Origin: Mesorhizobium opportunistum WSM2075
GTDB lineage: Bacteria; Pseudomonadota; Alphaproteobacteria; Rhizobiales; Rhizobiaceae
Length of the DNA stretch: 64,000 nucleotides
Reading direction: 5' to 3'
Assembly: GCF_000176035.2 (NCBI RefSeq)
Contig: NC_015675.1
Span: forward strand, 6,576,001 to 6,640,000
The notes under the pieces are model-generated. The model did not search any database. It was not told the DNA's origin and saw nothing but the letters and a program-made list of their open reading frames with translations. Both the position numbers and the translations under genes were made by a program. Each line of letters starts with the position of its first letter. The stretch's first letter is position 1. Shown piece by piece: positions 1 through 9,150 of the stretch.

Positions 1-1142
1 CCGAAACACGCAACCTAACCGCCTGGTGGGAGAGAAGCTCGCCGTCGAGGTGGACTCGCACCAGCCGCGCGACGCGGTCTGCCCACGATACTTTTTCGAT
101 CCAGGCCTTCGTCTCGCCTAGGACGGCCGCCTAATTCGCGGTACTGCCTCTTCCACGTCGGCTCTTCAACGGGCATGGACCAGCGCCGGTGCCTTGCCGG
201 CCTGCACCGAGACTACAGCGAGCGATCAGCGCTCGGCCCGGGCGGACTTGGTCAGGTTGCGCAGCCCATCTTCGCCGACATCGATGTCCTGATATTGCAA
301 GGGTGTCAGCGCAACGACGGTCTCACCTCTCGAATGACTATGTCCGACAACTTCATGGCAACGAACTCGTCCCGCTGGTGGACGCCGACGAGCTTGGGAG
401 ATAAGGGCGCAATCTGCTCTTCAATGAGCGTTTGAACGTCGGGCACAAATGGGCAGCAAACTTTTTCGGCGCGAGCTAGCGAGACCCGTCAAATCATCGG
501 TTTTGAAATGCCGATTTAGTGCCTGTCCAGGCATAGCGACCGATATAGGTCACAGAAATCCTTTCAGTTGAGTTGGAGCGGAAGATCAATGCGCTCCTGC
601 ATCAAGCGTCCTTAGGGGCAGCCGAGGCTCTCCTCGAAATTTGCAGACGTCCCACTGACAAGATTGTTGGCTATTTGCGTGCCCGGTTGGCGCTCCGTTG
701 CGTTCTGCCGGTTCCCGCAAACAGCGGACGCTTCTTGGCGACCTTTGGGTCGGCTTTGCGACAATTCTAGTCCAGTTTCCGACACAATAGATTTCGATAG
801 GGACGCTCGGCGAGAGGAACACCAAGCGTGTAAAGATCGTAGCGAAAGCGATCCTTATCGAATCCGGATCGTGGCGCTGCCGGCCTGCGTTCACGTTAGT
901 CGCACGTAAAAACACGCCAGGGCAAACACACTGTGCAATCGCTGTGCCGGCCGATGCGGGGTATTGCCCGGGCTTGCCCTGTCTGGCCCGTCCTTTGCCA
1001 GCCGGCGCCGGACGCGTGAATACCCTCTCTACACAGGACTTTTGTTCGGTGTGATGACGTGACGGCTCTGGCGCGCACCTCCGGTTGGCGAAGACGTCGT
1101 CTCGAAGCGATAGCGCTGGTGCAGGAGCAGCTTCATTGGAAA
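1..1142. other. Gene-poor DNA, no convincing gene
   Basis: Only short overlapping open frames occur here, with no ribosome binding site and no recognisable family. A weak -24/-12-like match (TGGCCCG-N4-TTGCC) sits near 984-999 but has no NifA site and is farther from any gene than the better match at 1143. The stretch looks like decayed island DNA. Confidence 0.5.
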
Positions 1143-1158
1143 TGGCATGCCGCTTGCT
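1143..1158 (+). promoter_or_regulatory. Predicted sigma-54 (-24/-12) promoter upstream of the prxS-rpoN region
   Basis: The sequence reads TGGCATG-CCGC-TTGCT. The GG and GC dinucleotides are separated by exactly 10 bases, as required by RpoN holoenzyme. Transcription would begin near 1170, upstream of an ATG at 1203 that has a purine-rich ribosome binding site, and could continue into prxS and rpoN. No exact TGT-N10-ACA NifA site was found in the preceding 250 bases. Confidence 0.55.
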
Positions 1159-1202
1159 GCCTTGTGCTTAGAGCCCATCAAACCAGGAAGAAGGTGACTA
1201 CC

Positions 1203-1907
1203 ATGGCTGACGCCCCAAGCTCCAAACGATGGACAAAGGCGACGGTGGCCGTCCTCGCTGAAGATCGGGACGTCGTCCGGTTCGGAGATCCGTCCTCCGA
1301 AGCGGCTTTGCAACTGGGGTTCGATGCCGAGACGCCAGATGATGCTCGCGCATTTGCCACAAATCGGTTTGCATCAGCATGTCAGTGGCCCAGAGGCTTC
1401 TCAAAGTTTCGGCGGAGCCCACGTCGGCCGGAAACAGGCAAGTCCAGCCAATACGCTGAACCAGTTCAGCCACGCCGCTCTGCGGCGCGGAGAATCACTT
1501 TTGCGACGCATATGCTCATCCCGCTGCTGGTCATGTCCGGTTGCCAGCATTTTGACCCCGGGTATGAGGAGTGGGTGATCCATGCCGGCTCCGGCGCCCT
1601 AGTCGCGGCAAGACCAATCGCGGCGCTAGAAGGTGCCCTCATCCCTCATATCGATGGCTTTCGGGTGAGAAAGGTCTGGAGCCGGGCCGTTGCCATGAAT
1701 CGGGAGCCGCGTCCCCCAATCGCTCACGTCGATGCGGTTCGGGTGAAGAACACCTGGAGCCGGGCCGTTCCCATACACCCGAATGGGGAAAGCATCGGGA
1801 GCGCCGTCGGCATCATGCCATGCACGAGACCCGCAGCTCGGTATTGCGCCAGCCCCTGCAAGAATCCAGTGCCACCTCCTTTCAAGGAGAAAATTGATGA
1901 CCGGTAA
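1203..1907 (+). CDS. Uncertain leader ORF preceding prxS
   Basis: This is an open frame of 234 residues starting at an ATG preceded by AGGAAGAAGG and lying just downstream of a predicted -24/-12 promoter. It ends 11 bases inside prxS, which would allow translational coupling. The first 55 residues look protein-like (acidic and hydrophobic mixture). The middle is rich in Arg, Ser and Pro and looks out of frame. Near the C-terminus a 26-residue unit is repeated, matching the DNA repeat at 1651-1776. I do not recognise a family. It may be a degenerate gene or a long untranslated leader. Confidence 0.3.
   Translation: MADAPSSKRWTKATVAVLAEDRDVVRFGDPSSEAALQLGFDAETPDDARAFATNRFASACQWPRGFSKFRRSPRRPETGKSSQYAEPVQPRRSAARRITFATHMLIPLLVMSGCQHFDPGYEEWVIHAGSGALVAARPIAALEGALIPHIDGFRVRKVWSRAVAMNREPRPPIAHVDAVRVKNTWSRAVPIHPNGESIGSAVGIMPCTRPAARYCASPCKNPVPPPFKEKIDDR
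1651..1776 (+). repeat. Imperfect tandem repeat, 78-bp period
   Basis: Two copies start at 1651 and 1729. Each contains a TTCGGGTGA segment followed by CTGGAGCCGGGCCGTT. The 78-bp period is a multiple of three, so an overlapping frame would encode two similar 26-residue units. Confidence 0.6.
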
Positions 1908-2430
1908 AAAGAAGGTTCCCTTCGTCACGTTTCTTACGCGTGTCCGCGATGATTCAGTCCAGGGGCCAAATCCATACCGCTGGGAAAAAAGAACATCCGA
2001 CGACTACTTTGCCGGCAAACGGGTCATCCTGTTCTCTCTGCCCGGTGCTTTCACACCGACCTGTTCGACCTACCAACTGCCGAATTTCGAAGATCTCTAT
2101 GCGGAATTCAAGAAGGAGGGAATTGACGCGATCTACTGCCTCTCCGTCAACGATGCCTTTGTCATGAATGCATGGGGGAAGTCCTTGGGGTTGCAGAAAG
2201 TCGAGCTGATCCCCGACGGTTCAGGCGAGTTCACTCGCAAAATGGGCATGCTGGTTGCCAAGGACAATCTCGGCTTCGGTATGCGCTCCTGGCGCTACGC
2301 GGCTCTGGTCAATAATGGCGTGGTGGAGCAGTGGTTTGAGGAGGAAGGTTTCTCCGACAACTGCGGGACCGACCCCTATGGCGTCTCATCCCCGCAGAAC
2401 GTCCTTCAAACATTGAAGGACGCTGCATGA
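1897..2430 (+). CDS. prxS: Peroxiredoxin of the Prx5 type
   Basis: This 177-residue thiol peroxidase reduces H2O2 and organic peroxides in the cytoplasm. The peroxidatic cysteine is C56 in the motif PGAFTPTC. Further cysteines lie at C81 and near residue 152, and the conserved Arg of the family is in the MRSWRY segment. The ATG at 1897 is chosen because AAGGAGA lies 7 bases upstream; an in-frame extension further upstream has no such site. In Rhizobium etli a peroxiredoxin gene called prxS is co-transcribed with rpoN2, and the same order is found here. This suggests protection of nitrogen-fixing cells from peroxide under RpoN/NifA control. Confidence 0.88.
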   Translation: MTGKKKVPFVTFLTRVRDDSVQGPNPYRWEKRTSDDYFAGKRVILFSLPGAFTPTCSTYQLPNFEDLYAEFKKEGIDAIYCLSVNDAFVMNAWGKSLGLQKVELIPDGSGEFTRKMGMLVAKDNLGFGMRSWRYAALVNNGVVEQWFEEEGFSDNCGTDPYGVSSPQNVLQTLKDAA

Positions 2431-2599
2431 CCTGGTGCCGAAGATGTGCAGCTGCGTTTGGACGCCACTTGCACAAGGGCAAAGCTCTAAAGCGGCGCGT
2501 CCGGGATGGTCATTCAAAGGTGACGCGCATGCGAGGCGTCGACCTGTGAGAGATCGAAACCAGCCGCGGTCAGAGCTTCTTGGACAGGAATAAGTGACC

Positions 2600-3946
2600 A
2601 TGAAATCGTCGTTGAGCCTACTTCAGAAACAGTCTCTTGGATTATCGCCTCAACTCATCCAGTCGATTCGCCTGCTTCAAATGAACATTCCCGAACTGAA
2701 TCAGTTCGTGGCCCAGGAGCTCGAGAGAAATCCCCTTCTGGAGTATGCGAAGAGACGGGATCTGCCCAGGCAAGGGAAATCGAGCACCGCGCCTGGCGAT
2801 CATCGTGCCTTCGAGGAGTTTGTCGCCTTACCAGAAACGTTGCACGACCATGTCGCTTCTCAGATTTCCTTCACCGCCTTCACGCCGCACGAGCGGCTGA
2901 TTGCTAATGTGCTTGCGGGACATCTGGATGACACTGGTTGGCTTGGGGCAAGTGCTTCGGAGCTGGCCGGGAAGCTAAACATCCCGCCGGCCGAAGTGGA
3001 ACGAGTTTTGGGTATCTTGCAGCACCTCGATCCGCCGGGGATTTTCGCACGATCTCTCGGCGAATGTCTTGAGATACAGCTGCGCCAGCGAGACCGGTTC
3101 GACCCGGCCATGGCGGCTTTGACTGCCAACCTTGACGTGCTTGCGCGACGCGATTTTCGGACTTTGAAGGTGCGTTGCGGCGTCGACGACGAAGATCTTT
3201 TCGACATGCTGCAGGAAATCCGTGCGCTCGACCCCAAGCCCGGAAACGCATTCCACTCGGGCGCGCCGGAATGCATCGTGCCGGATGTCTGGGCCACTCC
3301 CTCGCCCGGAGGTGGATGGCAGATCGAGCCTGATCCGAACACGCAGCCCAAGGTTTTGATCAAACACACTTATCTCAAGGAAGTTTCACGCCGAGTCGGC
3401 AAAAAATCGAAAGAGATGACATTTCTCAACGAATGCTTACAGAATGCGCTCTGGTTAATCAGCAGCCTCGATCAGCGCGCCAAGACGATCGTCAAAGTTT
3501 CGAACGAAATCGTGCGCCAGCAGCATGCCTTTCTGGAATATGGCGTCGCCCACCTACGGCCCCTCAATCTCAAGGCGGTCGCTGACGTGATCAACATGCA
3601 CGAGTCGACTGTAAGCCGGGTAACGTCGAACAAGTACATGCACACCCCACGTGGAGTGTTCGAGCTCAAGTACTTTTTCACTGTCGCGATCGCTTCTTCC
3701 GAAGGCGGTGACGCGCACTCCGCCGAAGCTGTCCGCCATAGGATCAAAGCAATGGTCGCCGAAGAATCGTTTGAGAACGTGCTTTCGGACGATGAAATCG
3801 CTGACCGGCTCAAGGAAGACGGTATCGATCTCGCTCGCCGCACGGTCGCAAAATATCGCGAGGCGATGAATGTCCCCTCCTCCATACAACGGCGCCGGGA
3901 AAAACGCTTGTGGCACAACGGTAATCAAGGCCTCAGGGCCTCGTGA
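2600..3946 (+). CDS. rpoN: RNA polymerase sigma-54 factor, symbiotic copy
   Basis: This 448-residue protein directs RNA polymerase to -24/-12 promoters and needs an activator ATPase such as NifA. Region I is seen at residues 1-50 (Gln/Leu-rich, ending in ERNPLLEY). A helix-turn-helix region lies around residues 290-340, and the RpoN box ARRTVAKYRE is at about 412-421. A GTG at 2594 in frame is an alternative start; the ATG at 2600 matches the family start better. It lies 169 bases after prxS with no clear promoter between, so an operon is likely. Rhizobia often carry a second, symbiosis-specific rpoN like this one. Confidence 0.95.
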   Translation: MKSSLSLLQKQSLGLSPQLIQSIRLLQMNIPELNQFVAQELERNPLLEYAKRRDLPRQGKSSTAPGDHRAFEEFVALPETLHDHVASQISFTAFTPHERLIANVLAGHLDDTGWLGASASELAGKLNIPPAEVERVLGILQHLDPPGIFARSLGECLEIQLRQRDRFDPAMAALTANLDVLARRDFRTLKVRCGVDDEDLFDMLQEIRALDPKPGNAFHSGAPECIVPDVWATPSPGGGWQIEPDPNTQPKVLIKHTYLKEVSRRVGKKSKEMTFLNECLQNALWLISSLDQRAKTIVKVSNEIVRQQHAFLEYGVAHLRPLNLKAVADVINMHESTVSRVTSNKYMHTPRGVFELKYFFTVAIASSEGGDAHSAEAVRHRIKAMVAEESFENVLSDDEIADRLKEDGIDLARRTVAKYREAMNVPSSIQRRREKRLWHNGNQGLRAS

Positions 3947-3958
3947 CGAACGCGGCGT

Positions 3959-4561
3959 TTAAACCGGTGTGACGCGTTCTTCACATTCGCCTCTCTCGGG
4001 GCCGAAGCAATTTTCGAAATCACTGCATTCCCGACAATTGGGCGCAGTGCACAGCGAAAACCCTTCGGCCTCGCAGAGTTTGCGGTAAAAGTACTTCTTC
4101 CATTTCATATTTTGGGTGTTGCCGGCCGCCAGCGTCGGAAAGTGTGTGGCAAGAAGGCGGTTGAGCTCGGCCCGGTCGGGAAGCCCAAGGTCCTGCCACA
4201 GATGGCCATCATGCATGGCGCGCCGGGCGAGGATCTTAGCGAAGCGGGCGCTCGCCGGATGGCTCGCCCGGGCATGTGCCAGTAGCAGGCCGCGCAGAAG
4301 TTCTTCCTCTATACCCGGCTCAACATCGCTGACGTCTGCCGAGGCGAATGCTGCCATCGCGGTACCAGGGAAACTGCGGGGCAAGACCTCGCGCAGCTCG
4401 GCAAGCGAAAGGCCTGTTGACTCCGCCACTGTCGTGCCAGCCTCGACCTCCTTGAACGCACAGGAGAAGACGCAGGCAAGCACATGTTCGTCGAACTCCT
4501 TCTCCGGCTGGATCGTCGGCCATTGGCCGGTGCCGATATGCGCATCGTTTTGACCGGACAT
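3959..4561 (-). CDS. nifQ: NifQ, molybdenum donor for FeMo-cofactor synthesis
   Basis: NifQ carries a Mo-Fe-S cluster and delivers molybdenum for nitrogenase cofactor assembly. The 200-residue product ends with the diagnostic cysteine pattern C171-x4-C176-x2-C179-x5-C185, the cluster ligands in known NifQ proteins. The gene converges on rpoN, with the two stop codons only about 13 bases apart. No well-spaced -24/-12 promoter was found directly upstream on the minus strand. It may be read through from the flavin monooxygenase cluster, which lies upstream on the same strand. Confidence 0.93.
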   Translation of the reverse strand: MSGQNDAHIGTGQWPTIQPEKEFDEHVLACVFSCAFKEVEAGTTVAESTGLSLAELREVLPRSFPGTAMAAFASADVSDVEPGIEEELLRGLLLAHARASHPASARFAKILARRAMHDGHLWQDLGLPDRAELNRLLATHFPTLAAGNTQNMKWKKYFYRKLCEAEGFSLCTAPNCRECSDFENCFGPERGECEERVTPV

Positions 4562-4994
4562 GTTCCGTTCTCCTGGTCTGTGCCTTCACGCAGCACTCTG
4601 CCGAGCGCAACGCGGGTCAGTCAGTCTTTCGGGCACACGTGTGCCCAGGCTCGTGCCCAATGGAGCGGTCGACGAAATCGACCGCCTTGATCATGCAATT
4701 GAGCTCGCCTTGAAACGCGTCCTGCAGCCTGTCGGCAGGCGAGAATTTCACCCAGGACACGACGCCGTGAAATTGGCTGACGGCGCGAGCAGGTCCTGAA
4801 GCGACGGGTTAGCCGTGAAGGCTCGCCCGTCGGCAGGCGAGATAGTGGGGAACCCCATCTGGGGCCGTCCAGGTGACGGCAGCGCCACTCATCGAAAGCA
4901 CGCCAAGTTCCGTTCATGAACGTGCCATTTGAAATCGTTTATGCCGAGTGGAACGAAAAAGAAGCTGCGGCACGAAGTTGGACCCCTTATGAAT
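4562..4994. other. Intergenic region with decayed coding-like frame
   Basis: There is no intact gene. On the minus strand, roughly 4800 down to 4621, one frame without a start codon reads like protein and stops just before nifQ; an overlapping plus-strand frame is also open. I cannot assign either. A perfect 16-bp palindrome sits at 4631-4646. Confidence 0.4.
4631..4646. repeat. Perfect 16-bp palindrome
   Basis: GGGCACACGTGTGCCC is fully self-complementary. It lies about 70 bases upstream of nifQ. It could be an operator for a dimeric regulator or part of a hairpin; no known consensus was recognised. Confidence 0.45.
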
Positions 4995-6047
4995 TCAAAC
5001 GCGCGCATAACCCAGCGCCTTGTTGATTGCGGGAATGATCTTGTCTCCCCAGAGTTCGATCTGGCGCAGCATTAGCTTTTGGTCGAAATCCCCCAACTGG
5101 GTCTGGATAGCGATCTGATCCGGATTCAGAATGTCGATCTCTTCCAGCAAGCGATCAATCACGCGATTCACACTGCCGATCGGCAGGTTGTTGCGCATTG
5201 CCCCGAAGGACAGATCCTGCTGGGTGGGCGTTTCCTGCAGCAGATAGCCGTCGTGGCTCTGCTGCCGGCGCTGATGCAGCGCCTCGGACAGGCGGCGCTG
5301 GAAACGGGCGTTGTCGAGATAGCTTTTGATCTCCTCCTCGTCATCGCTGGCGTAGCAGCAACGCAACAGCGATATCCTGGCGTCCGTCACATTCCTGTCC
5401 TCGGAAGCCGCCGCCTCCTTGATTGCTCCGCGCAACGTGCTCAAGCTCGCCAGGCCGTCGTGGAATGCGGTGACAAAGAAATTGTGACCCTCTCGGTAGG
5501 CCCGTTTCATGCGGGCCGGCCCGCCGGCCATCCAGATGGGCGGTGCCGGCCTTTGGACGGTGGATACTGAAATCGCTGTCGGGGGTATTTTCTCATAGTG
5601 GCCATCGTGCTCGAAGATGTTCTGGTTGAGACCCTTCAAAAGGATATCGAGGTGTTCCGAAAAGATGGCCGGCGCCTCATCGATACTGACGCCGAAGCGC
5701 TCGAACTCGAACTGTTGGTATCCAGAGCCGACGCCGAGTTCCAGGCGACCGTTCGCAAGGATATCGGCGAATCCGATCTCGGAGAGCAGACGCTGCGGTT
5801 TGTAGAGCGGCAGAACGCAGACGGCAGTGCCGAGGCGAATGGTGCTCGTCACTCCGGCGCAGTGGGCCACCATCATCAACGGCGACGGGATCAGGCTGTA
5901 GTTGTTGAAGTGGTGTTCTGCGAACCAGGCTGTGCCGAAGCCGGCCTGTTCCGAAACGATGGCCTGTTCGATCGAGTTTCGGATAACGATCTCGGGGGAT
6001 TGATGATACCCACGTTGGGCGGCCAGGATGAAGGTGGCGAATTCCAC
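4995..6047 (-). CDS. Luciferase-like flavin-dependent monooxygenase
   Basis: This 350-residue product has the fold signatures of bacterial luciferase-type (LLM) monooxygenases, which use reduced FMN or F420 and O2. The N-terminal strand is followed by FAEHHFNNYSL, as in many family members. The middle has LELGVGSGYQQFEFERFGV, and an APPIWMAGG-type segment follows. The start is a GTG at 6047 with AAGGAAA upstream. It lies 263 bases after the double SDR gene on the same strand. NGR234 has a comparable gene order in its y4v region (recalled, not checked). The substrate is unknown. Confidence 0.85.
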   Translation of the reverse strand: MEFATFILAAQRGYHQSPEIVIRNSIEQAIVSEQAGFGTAWFAEHHFNNYSLIPSPLMMVAHCAGVTSTIRLGTAVCVLPLYKPQRLLSEIGFADILANGRLELGVGSGYQQFEFERFGVSIDEAPAIFSEHLDILLKGLNQNIFEHDGHYEKIPPTAISVSTVQRPAPPIWMAGGPARMKRAYREGHNFFVTAFHDGLASLSTLRGAIKEAAASEDRNVTDARISLLRCCYASDDEEEIKSYLDNARFQRRLSEALHQRRQQSHDGYLLQETPTQQDLSFGAMRNNLPIGSVNRVIDRLLEEIDILNPDQIAIQTQLGDFDQKLMLRQIELWGDKIIPAINKALGYARV

Positions 6048-6310
6048 TATGTTTCCTTGTTTGCTGATGGTGGCGAATTTGGAACTGCGCTCATCCGAGA
6101 CACGCGATTGCCTCGGATCGGGCGCCTGGCAGGGGCATAGTGTTACGATAAGCAGTTTTGCGATCCGCGGTTGCAGGCACGCGCGAGAGCCCCCATACCG
6201 AGGGACGTTGCCCCGCCGACATCTTGGATCGGGGCCGCGCCGCGGGCGCGTCCCAAGCCAGGGTCTCCGCTTTCATGGACGGCGCCCGGTTGCGTAGCGA
6301 TGGTCGACGT

Positions 6311-7912
6311 TCAAACACCCGCCTCCGCAAAGCATTCGTCGTAGAGTTCGCTGGCGTTTCCTGCGTCACCGAACGCGGTCCAGCCGCCGTCCACATAGAG
6401 GATCGAGCCGTTGATGTATGAGGCGTCGGAGGAAGCCAGGAAAAACGCTGCATCTGCAACGTCTTCCGGCCTTCCCATCCTGCCCAAAGGGATCCGTCGG
6501 CCGATCGTTGCCAAGTCGATATGGCCGGTTTTCGCCAACTCGCTAATGGCGGGAGTGCGGATATAGCCAGGAGCGACGGTGGCTGTGCGAATGCCGGCGG
6601 GCCCCAGTTCGGCCGCCATGCATCGGGTCAGCATGTCCATCGCCGCCTTCGAGGCACCGTAGGCGTGACGCGGCGCGAAGGGCAGAAAACTGTTGATCGA
6701 TCCGAGGTTGAGGATCACGCCGCCAGGGCGCATTGCTTTGATCGCTTCACGCGCGCAAATGAAGGCGCCAGTGAGATTGACATGCAGGACACGTTCGATG
6801 TCTGCAGGCATTTGTTCGATCCCAGCCACAAAAGTGTCGACGACAGAAGCACCGTTGACGAGGATATCGACGCCCCCGAAGCGCTCCCTCAGTTCCTCAA
6901 ACAGCGCCACCACCTCGGCCTCGACGGCCACATCTACCGATTTCGCGATGTTCTTTCCGCCAAGCAGTGCAGCCAGGAGCGTTGCCGCGGTGCGGTCTTT
7001 ATCGGCGATCACGACGGTATCACCATTCGCGGCAAAACGGCGAGCAACGGCGGCGCCTATACCGTTCGCACCACCCGTGACGAGCACCACTCGCGCGTCG
7101 GCGCGTTGGGCCGGACAGGAGAGTTCGCTTAGGGGAACGCCTTCCACCTCAGGGCAGGCATCCCCAGGTTGGTTGAATGACATCCAGCCGCCGTCGACCG
7201 CCAGCACGGATCCCGTGACGTAGTGCGCCTGTGCGCTTGCCAGAAAACGCACAGCCCGGGCGATCTCGTCGGGCCGAGCCATGCGCCCCATTGGCACGCG
7301 ACGGCGCATCGCCGAGAGGTCCATTTTGCCTGCTCGTTCCAGCTCTGCAGTCATAGGCGTGCGCACGCAGCCCGGCGCTACCGCCGTCACGCGGATGCCG
7401 CGAGAAGCCCATTCGCATGCAAGCGACTTTGTCAACGAGATCAGGCCTGCTTTCGAGGCTGCGTAGGCATGGCGTCTGGGATTGCTGGCCACGCCCGACA
7501 TCGAAGCGACGTTGACGATGGCACCTCCCGGCCTCATGCGCCTCGCCGCCTCGCGCGCCATGAGGAACGGCCCAATCAGGTTTACTGCCAGGCGGCGTCG
7601 GAAGGCGTCGACATCGGTGTCGACAGTGGCAGCCACATTGGGTCCCACCGCGGCGTTGTTGATGAGGACGTCGATCTGCCCGAACTGTGCTTCGACCCGG
7701 CCATAGAGCGCGAGGATATCTCCCTCTCGCGAGACATCGCACTCGAGGCCAAGGTGCTGCTCGCCGAGATCGCGGGCCAGTTCAAACACGCCGCTCCCAG
7801 GAAGGTCCACCGCAACGATAGTGTCTTGATCTGCGGCAAGAACATCGACCAGGGCACGGCCGATTCCGCCCGCGGCGCCTGTTATGATGACGACCCGTCC
7901 TGCATGCTTCAT
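6311..7912 (-). CDS. Tandem double short-chain dehydrogenase/reductase
   Basis: The 533-residue protein contains two complete SDR domains in one chain. The first has the dinucleotide motif TGAAGGIG at residues 11-18 and the catalytic YAASK near residue 155. The second begins near residue 272 with VTGGANGIG and has YGASK about 150 residues later. Single SDRs are about 250 residues, so this is a true duplication and fusion in which both active sites look intact. It may carry out two successive alcohol/ketone oxidoreductions on a metabolite that the neighbouring P450 hydroxylates. The NGR234 protein y4vI is, from memory, the same architecture. Confidence 0.88.
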   Translation of the reverse strand: MKHAGRVVIITGAAGGIGRALVDVLAADQDTIVAVDLPGSGVFELARDLGEQHLGLECDVSREGDILALYGRVEAQFGQIDVLINNAAVGPNVAATVDTDVDAFRRRLAVNLIGPFLMAREAARRMRPGGAIVNVASMSGVASNPRRHAYAASKAGLISLTKSLACEWASRGIRVTAVAPGCVRTPMTAELERAGKMDLSAMRRRVPMGRMARPDEIARAVRFLASAQAHYVTGSVLAVDGGWMSFNQPGDACPEVEGVPLSELSCPAQRADARVVLVTGGANGIGAAVARRFAANGDTVVIADKDRTAATLLAALLGGKNIAKSVDVAVEAEVVALFEELRERFGGVDILVNGASVVDTFVAGIEQMPADIERVLHVNLTGAFICAREAIKAMRPGGVILNLGSINSFLPFAPRHAYGASKAAMDMLTRCMAAELGPAGIRTATVAPGYIRTPAISELAKTGHIDLATIGRRIPLGRMGRPEDVADAAFFLASSDASYINGSILYVDGGWTAFGDAGNASELYDECFAEAGV

Positions 7913-8285
7913 GGGAACTTTCTCCAGGAGTCTCTGAATTCTCTGTCCTCGACGTGGTGCGGCGGAATGGTGCGCCCCCGTAGAGCACCCTGTGCTGGTG
8001 CCGGTCGCGTGCGTTCCCAGACAGGCGTCCTCCCCATTGGCTGCGATCCAACTCTCGGTTGGATAGCCGAATGTGTGTCCGACGCCTCAAGCACAGGTGC
8101 TTGCCTCGATGAGCGGCTCTGCCAAAGTCCAGCAAATCGATGTAGACCGGCCTCGGCGCGCTCGTGGCCTCAGACCAGAGCGCTGTCGCGGTCACGCTGT
8201 CGCGGGGCAGAAAGGCTACCCTGGCGGCCGCATCTTTACCGCGCAGGGTGTCGCTAAGCTTGCTGTGGCGTAGCAGAGTTGTCAT
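7782..8285 (-). CDS. Coupled ORF between ferredoxin-SnoaL and double SDR genes, possibly decayed
   Basis: The ATG at 8285 overlaps the TGA of the ferredoxin-SnoaL gene in an ATGA arrangement typical of coupled genes. The first 65 residues or so look like real protein, including the segment [14 protein letters not shown]. Beyond that the frame becomes Arg-rich and runs 131 bases into the start of the double SDR gene, so the authentic product probably ended earlier or has suffered a frameshift near 8090. No family recognised. It fills an otherwise empty 369-base gap in the operon. Confidence 0.35.
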   Translation of the reverse strand: MTTLLRHSKLSDTLRGKDAAARVAFLPRDSVTATALWSEATSAPRPVYIDLLDFGRAAHRGKHLCLRRRTHIRLSNRELDRSQWGGRLSGNARDRHQHRVLYGGAPFRRTTSRTENSETPGESSHEACRTGRHHNRRRGRNRPCPGRCSCRRSRHYRCGGPSWERRV

Positions 8286-9148
8286 AAATTATCGTCCCAC
8301 CGATGTGTTTTCCCGTTCGGAGCTGGGAACGCATTATCGCGAGAAGCAACGCGATGCTTTCCGATCGCGTAGACCGGATCGTTCGGATACGGTGCTCCAA
8401 TCGGCTGTCGCGGGCCGAACCGTTCGGTCTCAAGCACCGCAGCTGGGACCTGCTCCTCGAGCCAATCGTAGACGACGGTCCGATCGGCAATCCGCCACTC
8501 GCCTGCCCTCTTTTGAAACAGATCGCAGTAGCGCCCGCTTAGCAGCATCTGGCGCATTTCTCCGTCTTTGTCCGGTCCGCGTTGCAGCGCGGTGAAATAG
8601 CTCTCGACTGCGGCCTGAGCCGGTTTGATGAATTCGACAAGGACGTTCGTGATCTGATGGATGTTGCGCGGTCCGGTCTTGAACACACCGAGCGCAAACC
8701 GAATGAAGCCCTCGGCCGAGCCGCGATAGGCCCCGTGATTGTCATGTGCATCAGGCCAGTAGGCGCTACGCAGCGCTGCCTCATCGGCGCGGTCTATCCC
8801 GCGGCAGTACCGATACAGACAGTCGCGGATCGCCTCACGGTCGAGTAGTTCGGTAGTTTTTGCGTGGTCCATAGTCGCAAATTCCGGGGTTCTGAGTTGT
8901 TCCGGGAGCGGAGTCTTCCGTTTGCGCGTGGCCTCGGCTACTAGGCGCGCAGCAGGCGGATCGTCTATTTCCAGCGCTAGTTCGGGGCAGGATCGCACCC
9001 CATCTGCCGCAAGCAGTTGCTCCCCATCCGCAACATCAATGTCGCCAGGTAGGATGTAGCCCGCCTCATCCAGCTTGAAGACTGCCGGCGCTCGCGCCGA
9101 GCATTGCGCATGACCCTGGCACCTGGCTTTGTGAACGATAATGCGCAC
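8282..9148 (-). CDS. Ferredoxin fused to a SnoaL-like domain
   Basis: Residues 1 to about 65 form a small ferredoxin of the type that feeds bacterial P450s. It has CQGHAQC near the N-terminus and a CPELAL motif after the central loop, suggesting a 3Fe-4S cluster. After a charged linker, residues from about 95 onward form a SnoaL/NTF2-like domain ([19 protein letters not shown] and following). Such domains act as cyclases, hydratases or small hydroxylase subunits. The GTG at 9148 is chosen because it lies 2 bases after the P450 stop and has GGGAAG upstream. One continuous frame of 288 codons links both domains; separate translation from an internal ATG before the SnoaL domain cannot be excluded. 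Confidence 0.82.
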   Translation of the reverse strand: MRIIVHKARCQGHAQCSARAPAVFKLDEAGYILPGDIDVADGEQLLAADGVRSCPELALEIDDPPAARLVAEATRKRKTPLPEQLRTPEFATMDHAKTTELLDREAIRDCLYRYCRGIDRADEAALRSAYWPDAHDNHGAYRGSAEGFIRFALGVFKTGPRNIHQITNVLVEFIKPAQAAVESYFTALQRGPDKDGEMRQMLLSGRYCDLFQKRAGEWRIADRTVVYDWLEEQVPAAVLETERFGPRQPIGAPYPNDPVYAIGKHRVASRDNAFPAPNGKTHRWDDNL

Positions 9149-9150
9149 GG

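Noticed and set aside
984..999. A second -24/-12-like match before prxS (TGGCCCG-N4-TTGCC)
   Set aside because: It is a weaker match than the one at 1143 and there is no NifA site nearby; kept only as a note.
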